NCBI GenBank assembly: GCA_963742035.1 | Contig: CAVUKH010000011.1 | Coordinates: 62,001 to 126,000 of the forward strand | Length of the DNA stretch: 64,000 bases | Direction: 5' to 3' | DNA from: Bog-473 sp963742035 | Lineage (GTDB): Bacteria; Actinomycetota; Acidimicrobiia; Acidimicrobiales; RAAP-2 | Part shown: one piece after another, positions 1-8,037 of the stretch | How positions within the stretch are numbered: the first letter of the stretch is position 1 | Layout: every line of letters starts with the position of its first letter | Notes under the pieces: model-generated | Told to the model about the DNA's origin: nothing | Database searches by the model: none | What the model saw: only the letters and a program-made list of their open reading frames with translations | Program-made: the position numbers and the translations under genes

Positions 1-241
1 GGCACTGCCGGTCGACGAGCTCGATGCCTTCGTGGACACCTGGGCCTCGACGCTCGCCGCCGGCCCGCCCCTGGCCCTGTCGATGAGCAAGACCCTGCTC
101 CACGCCTCGTCCACGGCCTCCATGGAGCAGGCGGTGGAGGACGAGGCCCGCTGCCAGGCCCTGAACTTCTCCACCAAGGACACCCAGGAGGCGATGGCTG
201 CCTTCGCGGAGAAACGGGAGCCCGTCTTCATCGGTCGCTAA
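1..241 (+). CDS. Enoyl-CoA hydratase/isomerase family protein, C-terminal part (cut by window start)
   Basis: The frame is open from the first complete codon at position 2 and ends at TAA 239-241; the real start lies outside the window. The visible 79 residues match the C-terminal trimerisation region of crotonase-family proteins: a Pro-Pro-x-Ala helix leading to a conserved Lys (SMSKTLLH), an Asp/Glu-rich helix, then AMAAFAEKREPVFIGR, the usual 'AF-EKR-P-F-G' ending. Crotonases hydrate or isomerise acyl-CoA esters. Substrate cannot be told from this piece because the oxyanion-hole and catalytic residues are upstream. Confidence 0.85.
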   Translation, partial: ALPVDELDAFVDTWASTLAAGPPLALSMSKTLLHASSTASMEQAVEDEARCQALNFSTKDTQEAMAAFAEKREPVFIGR

Positions 242-254
242 TAGACTGGTTTTC

Positions 255-464
255 GTGCTGAATGGCGTCCAGGGCATGGTTGGTGACACCGCATTGGTGA
301 CCAAGGCAATTGAGGGCGCACACCATCCCGGAAGGATCCGGGCCAGAGGTGAGGAGTGGCTGGCAATCCCACTCGACCCCGAAGCCAGTATCCCTATCGG
401 GACCGACGTCGTCGTCGCCGACGTCGAGCGAGGTCTGCTCGTCGTCTACGCCATCGACAGCTAG
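255..464 (+). CDS. Short NfeD-like OB-fold protein
   Basis: A 69-residue protein starting at GTG 255 (ATG at 276 is an alternative). The sequence MLNGVQGMVGDTALV, a central GEEWLAIPLD and the end GTDVVVADVERGLLVV follow the pattern of the NfeD C-terminal beta-barrel (G-x-x-G, then G-E-x-W-x-A, then G-x-x-V-x-V). NfeD proteins partner SPFH/stomatin proteins at membranes, and this gene sits 13 bases before an SPFH gene. Unlike most NfeD proteins it has no membrane segment, so it would be soluble or held at the membrane by its partner. Family assignment is from pattern and context. Confidence 0.75.
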   Translation: MLNGVQGMVGDTALVTKAIEGAHHPGRIRARGEEWLAIPLDPEASIPIGTDVVVADVERGLLVVYAIDS

Positions 465-477
465 AAAGAGGTGCCGC

Positions 478-1512
478 ATGTTCGCATCGGCCGGAGAAGT
501 GCTCGGTATCGTCATCGTCGCAGTCCTGGCGGGAATCGGGTTGGGCGCCCTCTTCCTTTCGCGCTTCGTCAAGATCGTCCAGCAGGGGAGCGTCGGCGTC
601 GTCAAGCGCCTGGGCGAGTTCAAGTCGGTCGACCAGCCGGGCATGCGCATCCTGATGCCCTTCGTCGACAAGATGGAGAAGATCGACGTGCGCGAGTTCC
701 CCATGACGGGGGACCAGCAGGCCGTGATCACGAAGGACAACGTGTCGCTCCAGGTGAGCGCCACCATCTTCTGCCAGGTGATCGACGTGAAGTCCGCACT
801 CTTCGAGATCAACGACTACCAGCTTGCCGTCGACCAACTCTCCCGCACGGCTCTGCGGGCGGTCTTCGGCGAGCTGTCGCTGGACCAGGCGCTCTCCGAG
901 CGCGAGACGATCAACAGCCGCATGCAGGACCACATGGCCGACGCCACCGCCAAGTGGGGCGTGCGGCTGAACCGCATTGAGATCCTCGACATCACCCCAC
1001 CGCTCAATGTCGTGCAGGCGATGTCAGAGCAGAAGGAGGCCGAGCAGCACAAGCGCGCCGCCATTTTGAAGTCGGAGGGCGAGCAGCAGGCCGCCGTGAA
1101 CTCCGCCGGCGGACGCAAGCAGGCGGCCGTGCTGGAGGCCGAGGGGGCCAAGCAGTCGGCCATCCTGCGCGCCGAGGCACAGATGAAGGTGCTGGAGCTG
1201 CAGGCCGAAGGAGAGAAGAAGGCCCTCGAGCTCCGCGGCGAGGGCGAGGCATCCCGCTTGACCTCCATCGACACCGCCGTCATCAACCCGCACACCCTGG
1301 CGGTCCTGCAGCTCAAGGCACTCCAGGACATCGCGTCGTCGGAGAACGCCAAAATCGTGGTGCCCTACGAGGCGACAAGCCTCATGGGTGCGGCCGAGGT
1401 CCTGCTCTCGACGTTGCGCAACGAGAACCTGGGTGAGGCCAAGACGAACGGATCGTCGCCGCCGGTGGCCACGCCGGCCCGGCCGCCCAACAGGGAGTTG
1501 CCGCCGCAATAG
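478..1512 (+). CDS. SPFH/stomatin-prohibitin family membrane protein (QmcA/HflC-like)
   Basis: 344 residues from ATG 478, preceded by AAAGAGG; an in-frame start at 310 is rejected because it would overlap the NfeD-like gene and add non-homologous sequence. Residues about 6-26 form one membrane helix. An SPFH domain follows (QQGSVGVVKRLGEFK near the start, later GVRLNRIEILDITPP). Residues about 185-285 are an Ala/Glu/Lys/Gln-rich coiled coil with repeated 'AEGE' units, typical of stomatin oligomers. Such proteins form ring-like membrane scaffolds that influence membrane proteases and lipid domains. The tail is Pro-rich and probably flexible. Confidence 0.9.
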   Translation: MFASAGEVLGIVIVAVLAGIGLGALFLSRFVKIVQQGSVGVVKRLGEFKSVDQPGMRILMPFVDKMEKIDVREFPMTGDQQAVITKDNVSLQVSATIFCQVIDVKSALFEINDYQLAVDQLSRTALRAVFGELSLDQALSERETINSRMQDHMADATAKWGVRLNRIEILDITPPLNVVQAMSEQKEAEQHKRAAILKSEGEQQAAVNSAGGRKQAAVLEAEGAKQSAILRAEAQMKVLELQAEGEKKALELRGEGEASRLTSIDTAVINPHTLAVLQLKALQDIASSENAKIVVPYEATSLMGAAEVLLSTLRNENLGEAKTNGSSPPVATPARPPNRELPPQ

Positions 1513-1527
1513 GGCACCGGCGGGCGC

Positions 1528-1869
1528 TCAGGCCCAGCCGAGTTCCCGCAGGCGCGCCTCGCCCAGGCCGAAGTGGTGTCCCACTTCGTGGAGCAGCGTC
1601 ACCCGGACCCGATGCGCCAGTTCGTCCGGCGTGCGTGAGGCCCGACAGATCGTGGCCAAGAAGAGCGTGATCTGATCGGGACGGGCCCCGGCGTACGTGC
1701 CGCGCTTGGTCAACGGGATTCCTTCGTACAAGCCATAGAGCCGACCGGGCGGGCTCTCGTCGTCGATGATGATGGCCACGTTCTCCATCTCCGCCCGCAG
1801 CTCCTCGGGGATGGCCCCGAGCGCATCGGACACGAGTGCCTCGAAGGCCGTGACATCGATCGGATCCAT
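1528..1869 (-). CDS. Small metallopeptidase-family (zincin-like) protein
   Basis: 113 residues from ATG 1869, preceded by AAGGTG at good spacing. The C-terminal third contains LLHEVGHHFGLGE: an HExxH zinc motif with a third histidine and a glutamate downstream. This and its length fit the small actinobacterial 'metallopeptidase family protein' group (Zincin_1 type). The N-terminal half includes VAIIIDDESPPGRLYGLYEGIPL, typical of the same family. No signal peptide, so it acts in the cytoplasm; substrate unknown. Its tail converges with the SPFH gene, leaving 15 bases between. Confidence 0.85.
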   Translation of the reverse strand: MDPIDVTAFEALVSDALGAIPEELRAEMENVAIIIDDESPPGRLYGLYEGIPLTKRGTYAGARPDQITLFLATICRASRTPDELAHRVRVTLLHEVGHHFGLGEARLRELGWA

Positions 1870-1971
1870 CGGCGTCACCTTGCCAGCAATCGCCTGCTGC
1901 CCGCGGCACCCCCTGCGAGGTCCGACGGCAACTGGTGGCGACGTGGAGGCTGCCGGTAGCGTGCCGGGCCG

Positions 1972-2778
1972 ATGACCGACCTGCTGGACGACAGCCTCTC
2001 GGTTCCTGCCAGCCTCGGGGTGGTGGGGGAGGTCCGCGACGGGGTGTTCCGACTTACCTTGCGGCCCCGGCCGGAAGTGCTCTGCCACGGCGCGCTCCGG
2101 GCGAGCGTGATCGCCTTCATGGTCGACGTCGTGGCCGGGGTCGTCCTCGACGACGATCCCGACGCCTGGACCTTGACCTCGGACATGTCGGTGCGGATGC
2201 GGCCGCAGTCGGCGCCCGCCTTCGTCTCCGCCGAGAGCACGATTCTGCGGCGGGGCCGTCGATCGGCGACCGCCGTGGTGGATCTCGTGACCGACGAGGG
2301 GGCGCCCGTGGCGACGGGGGCCATCGGGTTCGTCCGGGTCGAGCGCCGGGACACGGATCCCGTGAAGCCTCAGGCATCACCGGGGAATCTCTCGACCATG
2401 TTCGACGGTTCTCGGACGCTCTCGCGTCCGCTCCGGGAGGAGGCGGGCATCCTCGTGCTCGATCCGGTGGCCGGGGCACTCGAGATGCCCGTGACACCCG
2501 CCGTGCGCAACACCGTCGGCACGCTGCAGGGCGCCATGGTGGCGCTCCTGGCGGAAGCGGCCGCCGAGGATCTCGTGTCGGCGCGCTTCGGCCTCCCCGC
2601 CGTCGTGACCGAGCTCGATCTGCGCTACCTGGCTCAAACCGGTGCGGGCCCCGTCCGGTCCGAGTGCACCCTGCTCGGAGACGGTCCCGATGCGCCGGTG
2701 CAGGTGGAGCTCTCCGACCGTTCGAGCGGTCGCCTGACGACGCTCGTCTACGCCCGCACGGGAGTCGTCACGGTCTGA
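1972..2778 (+). CDS. Tandem hotdog-fold thioesterase (PaaI/YiiD-like)
   Basis: 268 residues from ATG 1972. Two hotdog repeats are visible: the first around residues 20-125 (HGALRASVIAFMVDVVAG as its central helix), the second around 160-265 (NTVGTLQGAMVALLAEAAAE). Hotdog enzymes of this kind hydrolyse acyl-CoA thioesters, with the central helix lining the CoA site. Each half has the small-residue helix start (HG-L, GTLQG) seen in PaaI-type thioesterases. A TAGCGT at 1957-1962 could be a -10 box. The exact acyl substrate cannot be inferred. Confidence 0.8.
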   Translation: MTDLLDDSLSVPASLGVVGEVRDGVFRLTLRPRPEVLCHGALRASVIAFMVDVVAGVVLDDDPDAWTLTSDMSVRMRPQSAPAFVSAESTILRRGRRSATAVVDLVTDEGAPVATGAIGFVRVERRDTDPVKPQASPGNLSTMFDGSRTLSRPLREEAGILVLDPVAGALEMPVTPAVRNTVGTLQGAMVALLAEAAAEDLVSARFGLPAVVTELDLRYLAQTGAGPVRSECTLLGDGPDAPVQVELSDRSSGRLTTLVYARTGVVTV

Positions 2779-2817
2779 CCGGTCACCCGGTCGGCGGTCG
2801 GGTGGTCCCGAACCGCC

Positions 2818-3090
2818 TCAGTCACCCACGGGCTGATCGATCGGCACGGCGCGCACGTGAAAGCCGATGGGACGGGGCGGTGGATCGCCGGTGGGCGTTG
2901 CCTCGGGTTCCGGTGTCTCGCGCTCCTGCGGCTCCGCCGCCGACCCTTCACCGAGAACTTTGACGTGCGCGGCGGAAGCTCGTGGCGCCCCGTCGTGGGT
3001 GGAGGAGGCGGCCAGATGTTCGAGCTGCCGCTTCTCCTTGCGCCGACGGAAGGGACCGCCTCGTGATGTGGGTACATCGCCCTGCCCCAT
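2818..3090 (-). CDS. Small basic hypothetical protein
   Basis: A 90-residue frame starting at ATG 3090 and ending at TGA 2818. The N-terminus (MGQGDVPTSRGGPFRRRKEK) is strongly basic; the rest is Ala/Pro/Glu-rich and looks disordered. A TAGGCT -10 box lies six bases before the ATG, the same arrangement as at other leaderless genes here, which is the main reason to keep it. There is no recognised domain. The other frames here are less convincing, but in DNA this GC-rich chance open frames are common. Confidence 0.45.
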   Translation of the reverse strand: MGQGDVPTSRGGPFRRRKEKRQLEHLAASSTHDGAPRASAAHVKVLGEGSAAEPQERETPEPEATPTGDPPPRPIGFHVRAVPIDQPVGD

Positions 3091-3096
3091 GCCGTG

Positions 3097-3102
3097 AGCC
3101 TA
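3097..3102 (-). promoter_or_regulatory. -10 box of a leaderless promoter (TAGGCT)
   Basis: TAGGCT on the minus strand fits the TANNNT -10 consensus and ends six bases before ATG 3090, placing the transcription start on or next to the start codon. Confidence 0.45.
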
Positions 3103-3231
3103 GGGGGTGCGAGGGTCACCGCGGTGGTTCTCCCCGGTGACCCGATCGGGCGGACGGCGGGTCGGACGGAGCCGACGCGGGTCTCCGAGTAAGGCATCCT
3201 TTCGACGGTGCACAGGCCAGGGACGGACGGG

Positions 3232-3759
3232 ATGGAGATTCGGGAGGCCCTCCAGGCGGACCTGCCCGCCATCGTCGATCTCCAGAATGCGCTGCTCTCC
3301 ACCACCACGATCGAATGGACAGAGACCCCACACACGGTTCCCGAGAAGAGCGAGTGGCTACAGCGCCAACGCGCCCTCCATCACCCCGTCCTGGTGGCCG
3401 TCGCCGCGCACGGCCTCGTCGGGTGGTGCAGTTTCGGTGACTTTCGAGACACCGCCAAGTGGCCGGGCTACCTGTCCACGGTCGAGCACACCATCCACGT
3501 CCGAGAGGACAATTGGGGCGGGGGCGTTGGCCGAGCCCTGATGTCCCGCCTCTTCGACGCCGCCATTGCCCTGCACAAGCACGTCATGGTGGGGGCCGTG
3601 ACCGGGGACAACGAGTCCTCCATCCGATTCCACGAACGCCTCGGCTTCGTCGAGGTCGCCCGGATGCCCCAGGTCGGTGCCAAGTTCGGGCGCTGGCTCG
3701 ATCTGGTCCTCCTCCAGAAGCGCCTGGACGAGCGAGCACGGCCCGATGTGACGACATGA
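3232..3759 (+). CDS. GNAT N-acetyltransferase, phosphinothricin/methionine-sulfoximine acetyltransferase type
   Basis: 175 residues from ATG 3232. The protein runs through the landmarks of the phosphinothricin/methionine sulfone N-acetyltransferase family: MEIREALQADLPAIVDLQNA at the start, VEHTIHVREDNWGGGVGRAL (the acetyl-CoA pyrophosphate loop), NESSIRFHERLGF, and KFGRWLDLVLLQKRL at the end. Family members acetylate the amino group of small amino-acid analogues and can detoxify them. An upstream in-frame GTG at 3208 follows a CATCCT box by seven bases and could be a leaderless start adding eight residues. Substrate is not established. Confidence 0.88.
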   Translation: MEIREALQADLPAIVDLQNALLSTTTIEWTETPHTVPEKSEWLQRQRALHHPVLVAVAAHGLVGWCSFGDFRDTAKWPGYLSTVEHTIHVREDNWGGGVGRALMSRLFDAAIALHKHVMVGAVTGDNESSIRFHERLGFVEVARMPQVGAKFGRWLDLVLLQKRLDERARPDVTT

Positions 3760-3785
3760 CGACGTGAACCTCGTGAGAGACGGCA

Positions 3786-3808
3786 CCGGCCAGCACAATC
3801 GTGGCCGG
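3786..3808. terminator. Possible shared hairpin between convergent genes
   Basis: CCGGCCA (3786-3792) and TGGCCGG (3802-3808) can pair as a 7-bp stem with a 9-base loop. It lies in the 54-base gap between the forward acetyltransferase and the reverse Nudix gene. There is no T-run, so intrinsic termination is only a suggestion. Confidence 0.3.
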
Positions 3809-3813
3809 CTGCA

Positions 3814-4248
3814 TCACCGCTCCGACAGGGCCCCGAGTATCCAGCTGCGAGAGCAGGGGTCGGCGAGCCGCAGGGAGGCCGCGTCCGACGCGGAGAACCA
3901 GCCGATCGCATCGTGCTCCTCGGGCGCGCAGTTCGTCGGAGAGCCGGACCATCGGCGAGCGGTCCACACGCGCAGCCGGAACTCCTCGGTGGACCGGGAG
4001 AACGAGTGATCGCCCAGCGGCTCGAGGAGCGTGACGCCGACCTCCTCCCGGAGCTCGCGGACGAGGGCATCCGTCGGCGACTCGTCGGTCTCGACGTGAC
4101 CGCCGGGAAGGTCCCAGACATCGGGGTACCACGTCCGGGTGGCGCATCGATGACAGAGCAGCACGGTGTCGGCACGGATGAGCATGGCAGCAACGACCTG
4201 GTGGGGGCTGCCCGGTCCACGCGACGCCACGTCCTCAGTGTCGCTCAT
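3814..4248 (-). CDS. Nudix hydrolase
   Basis: 144 residues from ATG 4248. Contains the Nudix box: GGH followed by Glu five residues on, then RELREEVGV, the helix that binds catalytic metal. Nudix enzymes cleave nucleoside diphosphates linked to another moiety; here the ligand is not predictable. The start codon lies inside the last codons of the TPR gene (14-base overlap), so translation is probably coupled and the two genes form one transcript. The upstream in-frame extension to 4335 is rejected because it would overlap that gene much further and adds only basic low-complexity residues. Confidence 0.85.
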   Translation of the reverse strand: MSDTEDVASRGPGSPHQVVAAMLIRADTVLLCHRCATRTWYPDVWDLPGGHVETDESPTDALVRELREEVGVTLLEPLGDHSFSRSTEEFRLRVWTARRWSGSPTNCAPEEHDAIGWFSASDAASLRLADPCSRSWILGALSER

Positions 4249-5698
4249 CACGAGGTGGGATGACCGTCGTCGTTGCTTTGGATGCATTCGCCGCCAACGA
4301 GACCGCCCGGATCTCCGTGGAGAGTGCCTCGGCACGTGCCGCCGCCCGATCAGCTGCGGCCCGCTCCCCCCTGCCGGCGAGGATCTGCGAACGCTTCGAC
4401 CAGGCGTATGTGCTCGCGTCCCGGACGCCCAGACGCTCGCTCACCAGCGCGAGCGCGATCTCGTCTCGGCCCGCTCGCATGGCGGCCTCGAGCAGCGTGC
4501 GCTCCACCGCATCACGTTGGGCATGGCTGCCCCCGAACTCGTGGACGCGACCGCGGATGGGGAGGAGCTCGTCGAGAGCCGCCGCGTACGATCCCTCCGC
4601 GAAATGGACGAGGCCACGGCAGATCGGCAGTCCGACGGTGGACGACATCGCCCATCCCGTCGTGGATGTGTCGCCTGCATCGACGCAGTGCTCCAGCGCC
4701 GCGACGAGATCGTGGGCACGGGCAAGATCACCGGCTCCGACGAACGCCATGGCGGCATGCATGTCGTTGAAGGGGTAGTAGCCGGGCGCAAGGGACCGAG
4801 CCCAGGCGTCGGCCAAGGATCGCCACCGGTCGCCCGTCGGCGTGCCTTCGAGGTGCAGCCGCCAGAGCAGGGCGGTGGCGTCGAGCAGCTCGAGCGCCAC
4901 GTCCTCGGAGTCGTCGTGATGCAGGGTGGCGTCGTAAATGGAGAGCGCGCCGGCCACGTCACCCTCCTCCAACGCGAAGAGGGCGGAATGCCAGGAGTTG
5001 TGGACCTTGAGGAAGTTGCCCGTGCCCCAGTCGGCCTCTCGGGCCTGCATGAAGCGGACCCCTTCGGGAATGCGTCCTGTCATTTCGTAGGTGTGCACGA
5101 CGGCGTGCAGCCCCCAGACATCGTCCGGGTTCGTTCCCACGGCGCAACGACCGACTTCCTCGGAGAGCCCATACAGGTTGCACTCCTCCAATCCGAAGGC
5201 GTACATCCCCTGCACGAATCCGAATTGTGGATCGTCCGGTCCCCAGGCGAAGAGACACCGGCCAACCCGGTCGCGGAGGTTGACCGCATCGCCCGAGAAG
5301 AAATCGATCTGATGGCCCACCACCAAAGCGAGCAGGTCACGAGGGTGCTCCATCAGAAGGCCATCGAGCAGCTTTCCCGCACCCCGCATGTCGCCCTGGA
5401 CCAGACGGCGGGCCACGGCACGGTGAGCACGTTCACGCGGGAGGAGGTCGTCCTCGGCAACGGCGAGGGCGGCCAGCGCGTCCCGGGCCGGTGCGACACC
5501 GCTCTCCTCGGTGGACATCATGGAGAGATAGGCGCTCAGCACTCCACCCATGGCACAGCCGGGATCGGCGGCCATTGCGGTCGTGGCGTCGTCGACGACG
5601 TCGATCTGAAATCGAATGAGGTGGTCGATCGCCCGGTCGTAGGCGTCCACCGCCTCCGCAGCCCCGGTCATCGCCATGCCACGCCTGTCAGTCGACAT
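4235..5698 (-). CDS. TPR-repeat protein of the TTC38/StaR-like group
   Basis: 487 residues from ATG 5698, preceded by TGGAGG. Almost entirely helical with tetratricopeptide-like pairs; characteristic stretches are HAVVHTYEMTGR, NSWHSALFALEEGD and FNDMHAAMAFVGAGD, matching the conserved His-containing repeats of TTC38-type proteins. These are thought to be protein-interaction scaffolds; no catalytic site is visible and no signal peptide is present. It is the first gene of a two-gene unit with the Nudix hydrolase. The function in bacteria is not known. Confidence 0.75.
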   Translation of the reverse strand: MSTDRRGMAMTGAAEAVDAYDRAIDHLIRFQIDVVDDATTAMAADPGCAMGGVLSAYLSMMSTEESGVAPARDALAALAVAEDDLLPRERAHRAVARRLVQGDMRGAGKLLDGLLMEHPRDLLALVVGHQIDFFSGDAVNLRDRVGRCLFAWGPDDPQFGFVQGMYAFGLEECNLYGLSEEVGRCAVGTNPDDVWGLHAVVHTYEMTGRIPEGVRFMQAREADWGTGNFLKVHNSWHSALFALEEGDVAGALSIYDATLHHDDSEDVALELLDATALLWRLHLEGTPTGDRWRSLADAWARSLAPGYYPFNDMHAAMAFVGAGDLARAHDLVAALEHCVDAGDTSTTGWAMSSTVGLPICRGLVHFAEGSYAAALDELLPIRGRVHEFGGSHAQRDAVERTLLEAAMRAGRDEIALALVSERLGVRDASTYAWSKRSQILAGRGERAAADRAAARAEALSTEIRAVSLAANASKATTTVIPPRDERH

Positions 5699-5802
5699 CT
5701 CGGACCTCCAGGGACGACCCCGATCGCGTCGGCATCCTCCAAAGCATCAGTTCGGCGGTCGCGCCCGGGGCCGAGGCCCATCCGGCCGCACGCCCGCGAA
5801 CG

Positions 5803-6273
5803 CTACGAATGTCCCTCGTACGTCTGCTCCCGATTGGCGTCGTTGTACATCTCCGAGACGATCAACCACGCCCCGTCGCCTTGGCGTTGCAGGACCCGCA
5901 GGGAGTGATTGTCCCGTACTTCGATTTCGCCCCCACCCACCAGCTTCTGACCCTCGACCTGCAAGTGAGCCGACACGAGCACCACGTCGGGCGTGAGCAC
6001 TCGCAGCGAGGTCGCGGGAGGAGCCTTGAGCGTTCCCGCGTTGAAGTTGTCGTCCGAAAAAAGGCCTCGAAGATACTGCACGATCTCTTCGCCACCCCTC
6101 TTCACGGTGCCGAAGGCATTCACCCAATCGGCGTCGGAACTGTAGATGCCGACGAGCTTCTCGGCATCACGTTCCCGAAAACCGGTCATGAGCGCGATCA
6201 GGGTTGCGCCGATGGCGTCCTGGTCGGCCTGGGGGAGAGATGCGATGTCACTGGCGTCGGCCGCAGGGGTCAT
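5803..6273 (-). CDS. SgcJ/EcaC-type SnoaL-like (NTF2-fold) protein
   Basis: 156 residues from ATG 6273 with GGAG five bases upstream; the longer frame to 6396 adds unlikely residues. The region ATLIALMTGFRERDAEKLVG followed by YSSDADWVNAFG matches the N-terminal helix and first strand of the 'SgcJ/EcaC family oxidoreductase' group, and the C-terminus (GDGAWLIVSEMYND) fits the last strands of an NTF2-like cone fold. Members are small cytoplasmic proteins, mostly of unknown function. It is separated from the TPR gene by about 100 bases. Confidence 0.8.
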   Translation of the reverse strand: MTPAADASDIASLPQADQDAIGATLIALMTGFRERDAEKLVGIYSSDADWVNAFGTVKRGGEEIVQYLRGLFSDDNFNAGTLKAPPATSLRVLTPDVVLVSAHLQVEGQKLVGGGEIEVRDNHSLRVLQRQGDGAWLIVSEMYNDANREQTYEGHS

Positions 6274-6423
6274 GTCATCTCCGTTCGATCTCCGGGCGCC
6301 GGGTGGGGGCCAGCAGGCCCAATGGTATGCCCCGGCCCCGTCTACACGGGCAGTCTCGACCCGGAGCCGACTTGGGGACTTTCGTCCCTGGCGCAATCCA
6401 GCCCGGTCCGATGGGATGGATCG

Positions 6424-8037
6424 ATGGTCGTGTCGATTCCTGCCCCGGCCCTGGTGCAGGGTCGCCCGTACCAGCGGCGCTGGGCCGCTCTGGTCGTGGT
6501 GTGCGTCGCTGCCCTGATCATCAACGTGGACAACACGATCCTCAATGTTGCCCTCCCCACGCTCGTCAGAGACCTTCGGGCCACCTCGAGCGAGCTGCAG
6601 TGGATCGTCGACAGCTACGCGATGGTCTTCGCCGGGCTGCTCTTGGTCGGGGGTACCCTCGCCGACAGATTCGGGCGACGGCGGTTCTTCCTGCTCGGGC
6701 TGGCGGTCTTCGCAGCCGGATCAATCGGTGCAGCATTCTCGGGCTCGGTCCATGTGCTGATCGGCTGTCGGGCCGTCATGGGCGCCGGTGCCGCGATCAC
6801 CATTCCATCGTCGCTCTCCATCATCAACGACTCGTTCCGCGATCCGACCGAGCGAGCACGCGCCATCGGCGCATGGGCTGGGACCATCGGGCTCGGGATC
6901 GCCGTCGGACCCATTGCCGGCGGCCTCCTGCTCTCGGACTTCTGGTGGGGGTCGATCTTCCTGGTCAACGTCCCCATCGTGTGCTGCGGCATCGTCGGAG
7001 CGCTGCTCCTCGTGCCCGAGTCGAAGAACCCACACGTGAAGCGGCCCGATCCCGTCGGGGCGGTGCTCTCGATCGTCGGCCTCGGATTGCTGCTCTGGTC
7101 GATCATCGAGGGCCCCGCGCACGGGTGGTCGTCGAGGACCGTCCTCGGCGTCGGCGTGGCCAGCCTGGTCGCACTCGCCGGTTTCGTCGCCTGGGAGGCG
7201 CGCTGCGCCGACCCCATGCTGGACCTCCATTTTTTTCGTGATCGAAGCTTCTCGGTTGCTCTCGCCGCGGAGTGCCTCGGAGTATTCGGGCTCATGGGCG
7301 CACTCTTTCTCTCCACGCAATTCCTCCAGTTCGACCTGGCCCTCTCACCCTTGGCGGCTGGGATCCGCATTCTCCCCATCGCTGCGATGGTGATCGTCAG
7401 CGCCGCGTTGTCGCCAATCGCCACTCGCCTGATCGGAGCCAAATGGACGGTCGCGGCCGGCCTGTCGTGCATTACCGCCGGCTTGTGGCAGGTGTCGGCG
7501 GCGTCAGGTCTCGACGCCACCTACGGCGACGTCGTCGTCGGCTTCGTGCTGATCGGGTTCGGAGCAGGATTGCTGCTGCCGAGCGCGACCAACTCCGTCA
7601 TCGGATCGGTGCCCCAGGGTGACTCGGGCATTGGGTCGGCCACCAATACCGTGTCGCTCCAGGTCGGTGGCGCCCTCGGCGTCGCCGTGCTCGGGAGCGT
7701 GATGCTGACGCGCTACCAGGACCGCGTGCATGCGGTCCTTCTCGGGCGACATGTCCCGGCACCCGTGGCGCAGACGATCGTTGGTTCGCTCGGAGGAGCG
7801 CTCGCCGTGGCCACCGACGCCGGAGGTTCAACCGGAGCCCTCCTGGCCCGTGCAGCCCGAACAGCGTTCATGAGTGGCAATGCGGTCTCGCTGGTCGTCG
7901 GTGGCACGGTCTCGTTCGCCGGGGTGATCCTCGTGCTGGTGGCCCTCCCGTCTCGGAGGGCGCCGGAGCCCCTGTCGGCGAACGGGGACGGTCCGGAGGG
8001 GTCACGTCCACTCCCGGACGCGATGCTGGAGCCATGA
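6424..8037 (+). CDS. MFS drug-efflux transporter, DHA2 (14-helix, EmrB/QacA) type
   Basis: 537 residues from ATG 6424. Membrane helices span most of the chain. The DHA2 signatures are present: NVDNTILNVALPTL in helix 1, QWIVDSYAMVFAGLLL, then loop motif A GGTLADRFGRRRF. Such proteins export drugs or metabolites by proton antiport. The last codons overlap the next gene's ATG by four bases, so exporter and kinase-like protein are co-translated, an arrangement that suggests joint detoxification or self-protection. Codon use is less GC-extreme than in the genes after 10.4 kb; note the run of seven T at 7231-7237, unusual for this DNA. Confidence 0.9.
   Translation: MVVSIPAPALVQGRPYQRRWAALVVVCVAALIINVDNTILNVALPTLVRDLRATSSELQWIVDSYAMVFAGLLLVGGTLADRFGRRRFFLLGLAVFAAGSIGAAFSGSVHVLIGCRAVMGAGAAITIPSSLSIINDSFRDPTERARAIGAWAGTIGLGIAVGPIAGGLLLSDFWWGSIFLVNVPIVCCGIVGALLLVPESKNPHVKRPDPVGAVLSIVGLGLLLWSIIEGPAHGWSSRTVLGVGVASLVALAGFVAWEARCADPMLDLHFFRDRSFSVALAAECLGVFGLMGALFLSTQFLQFDLALSPLAAGIRILPIAAMVIVSAALSPIATRLIGAKWTVAAGLSCITAGLWQVSAASGLDATYGDVVVGFVLIGFGAGLLLPSATNSVIGSVPQGDSGIGSATNTVSLQVGGALGVAVLGSVMLTRYQDRVHAVLLGRHVPAPVAQTIVGSLGGALAVATDAGGSTGALLARAARTAFMSGNAVSLVVGGTVSFAGVILVLVALPSRRAPEPLSANGDGPEGSRPLPDAMLEP

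Noticed and set aside
2818..3090. Similarity of MGQGD-TSRGGPF start to ribosomal protein bTHX
   Set aside because: Only a few N-terminal residues agree, and the protein is far longer than bTHX; resemblance is probably chance.
4235..6273. Antibiotic biosynthesis fragment (StaR-like TPR, SgcJ-like protein)
   Set aside because: Both families are widespread outside biosynthetic clusters and no synthase gene is present.
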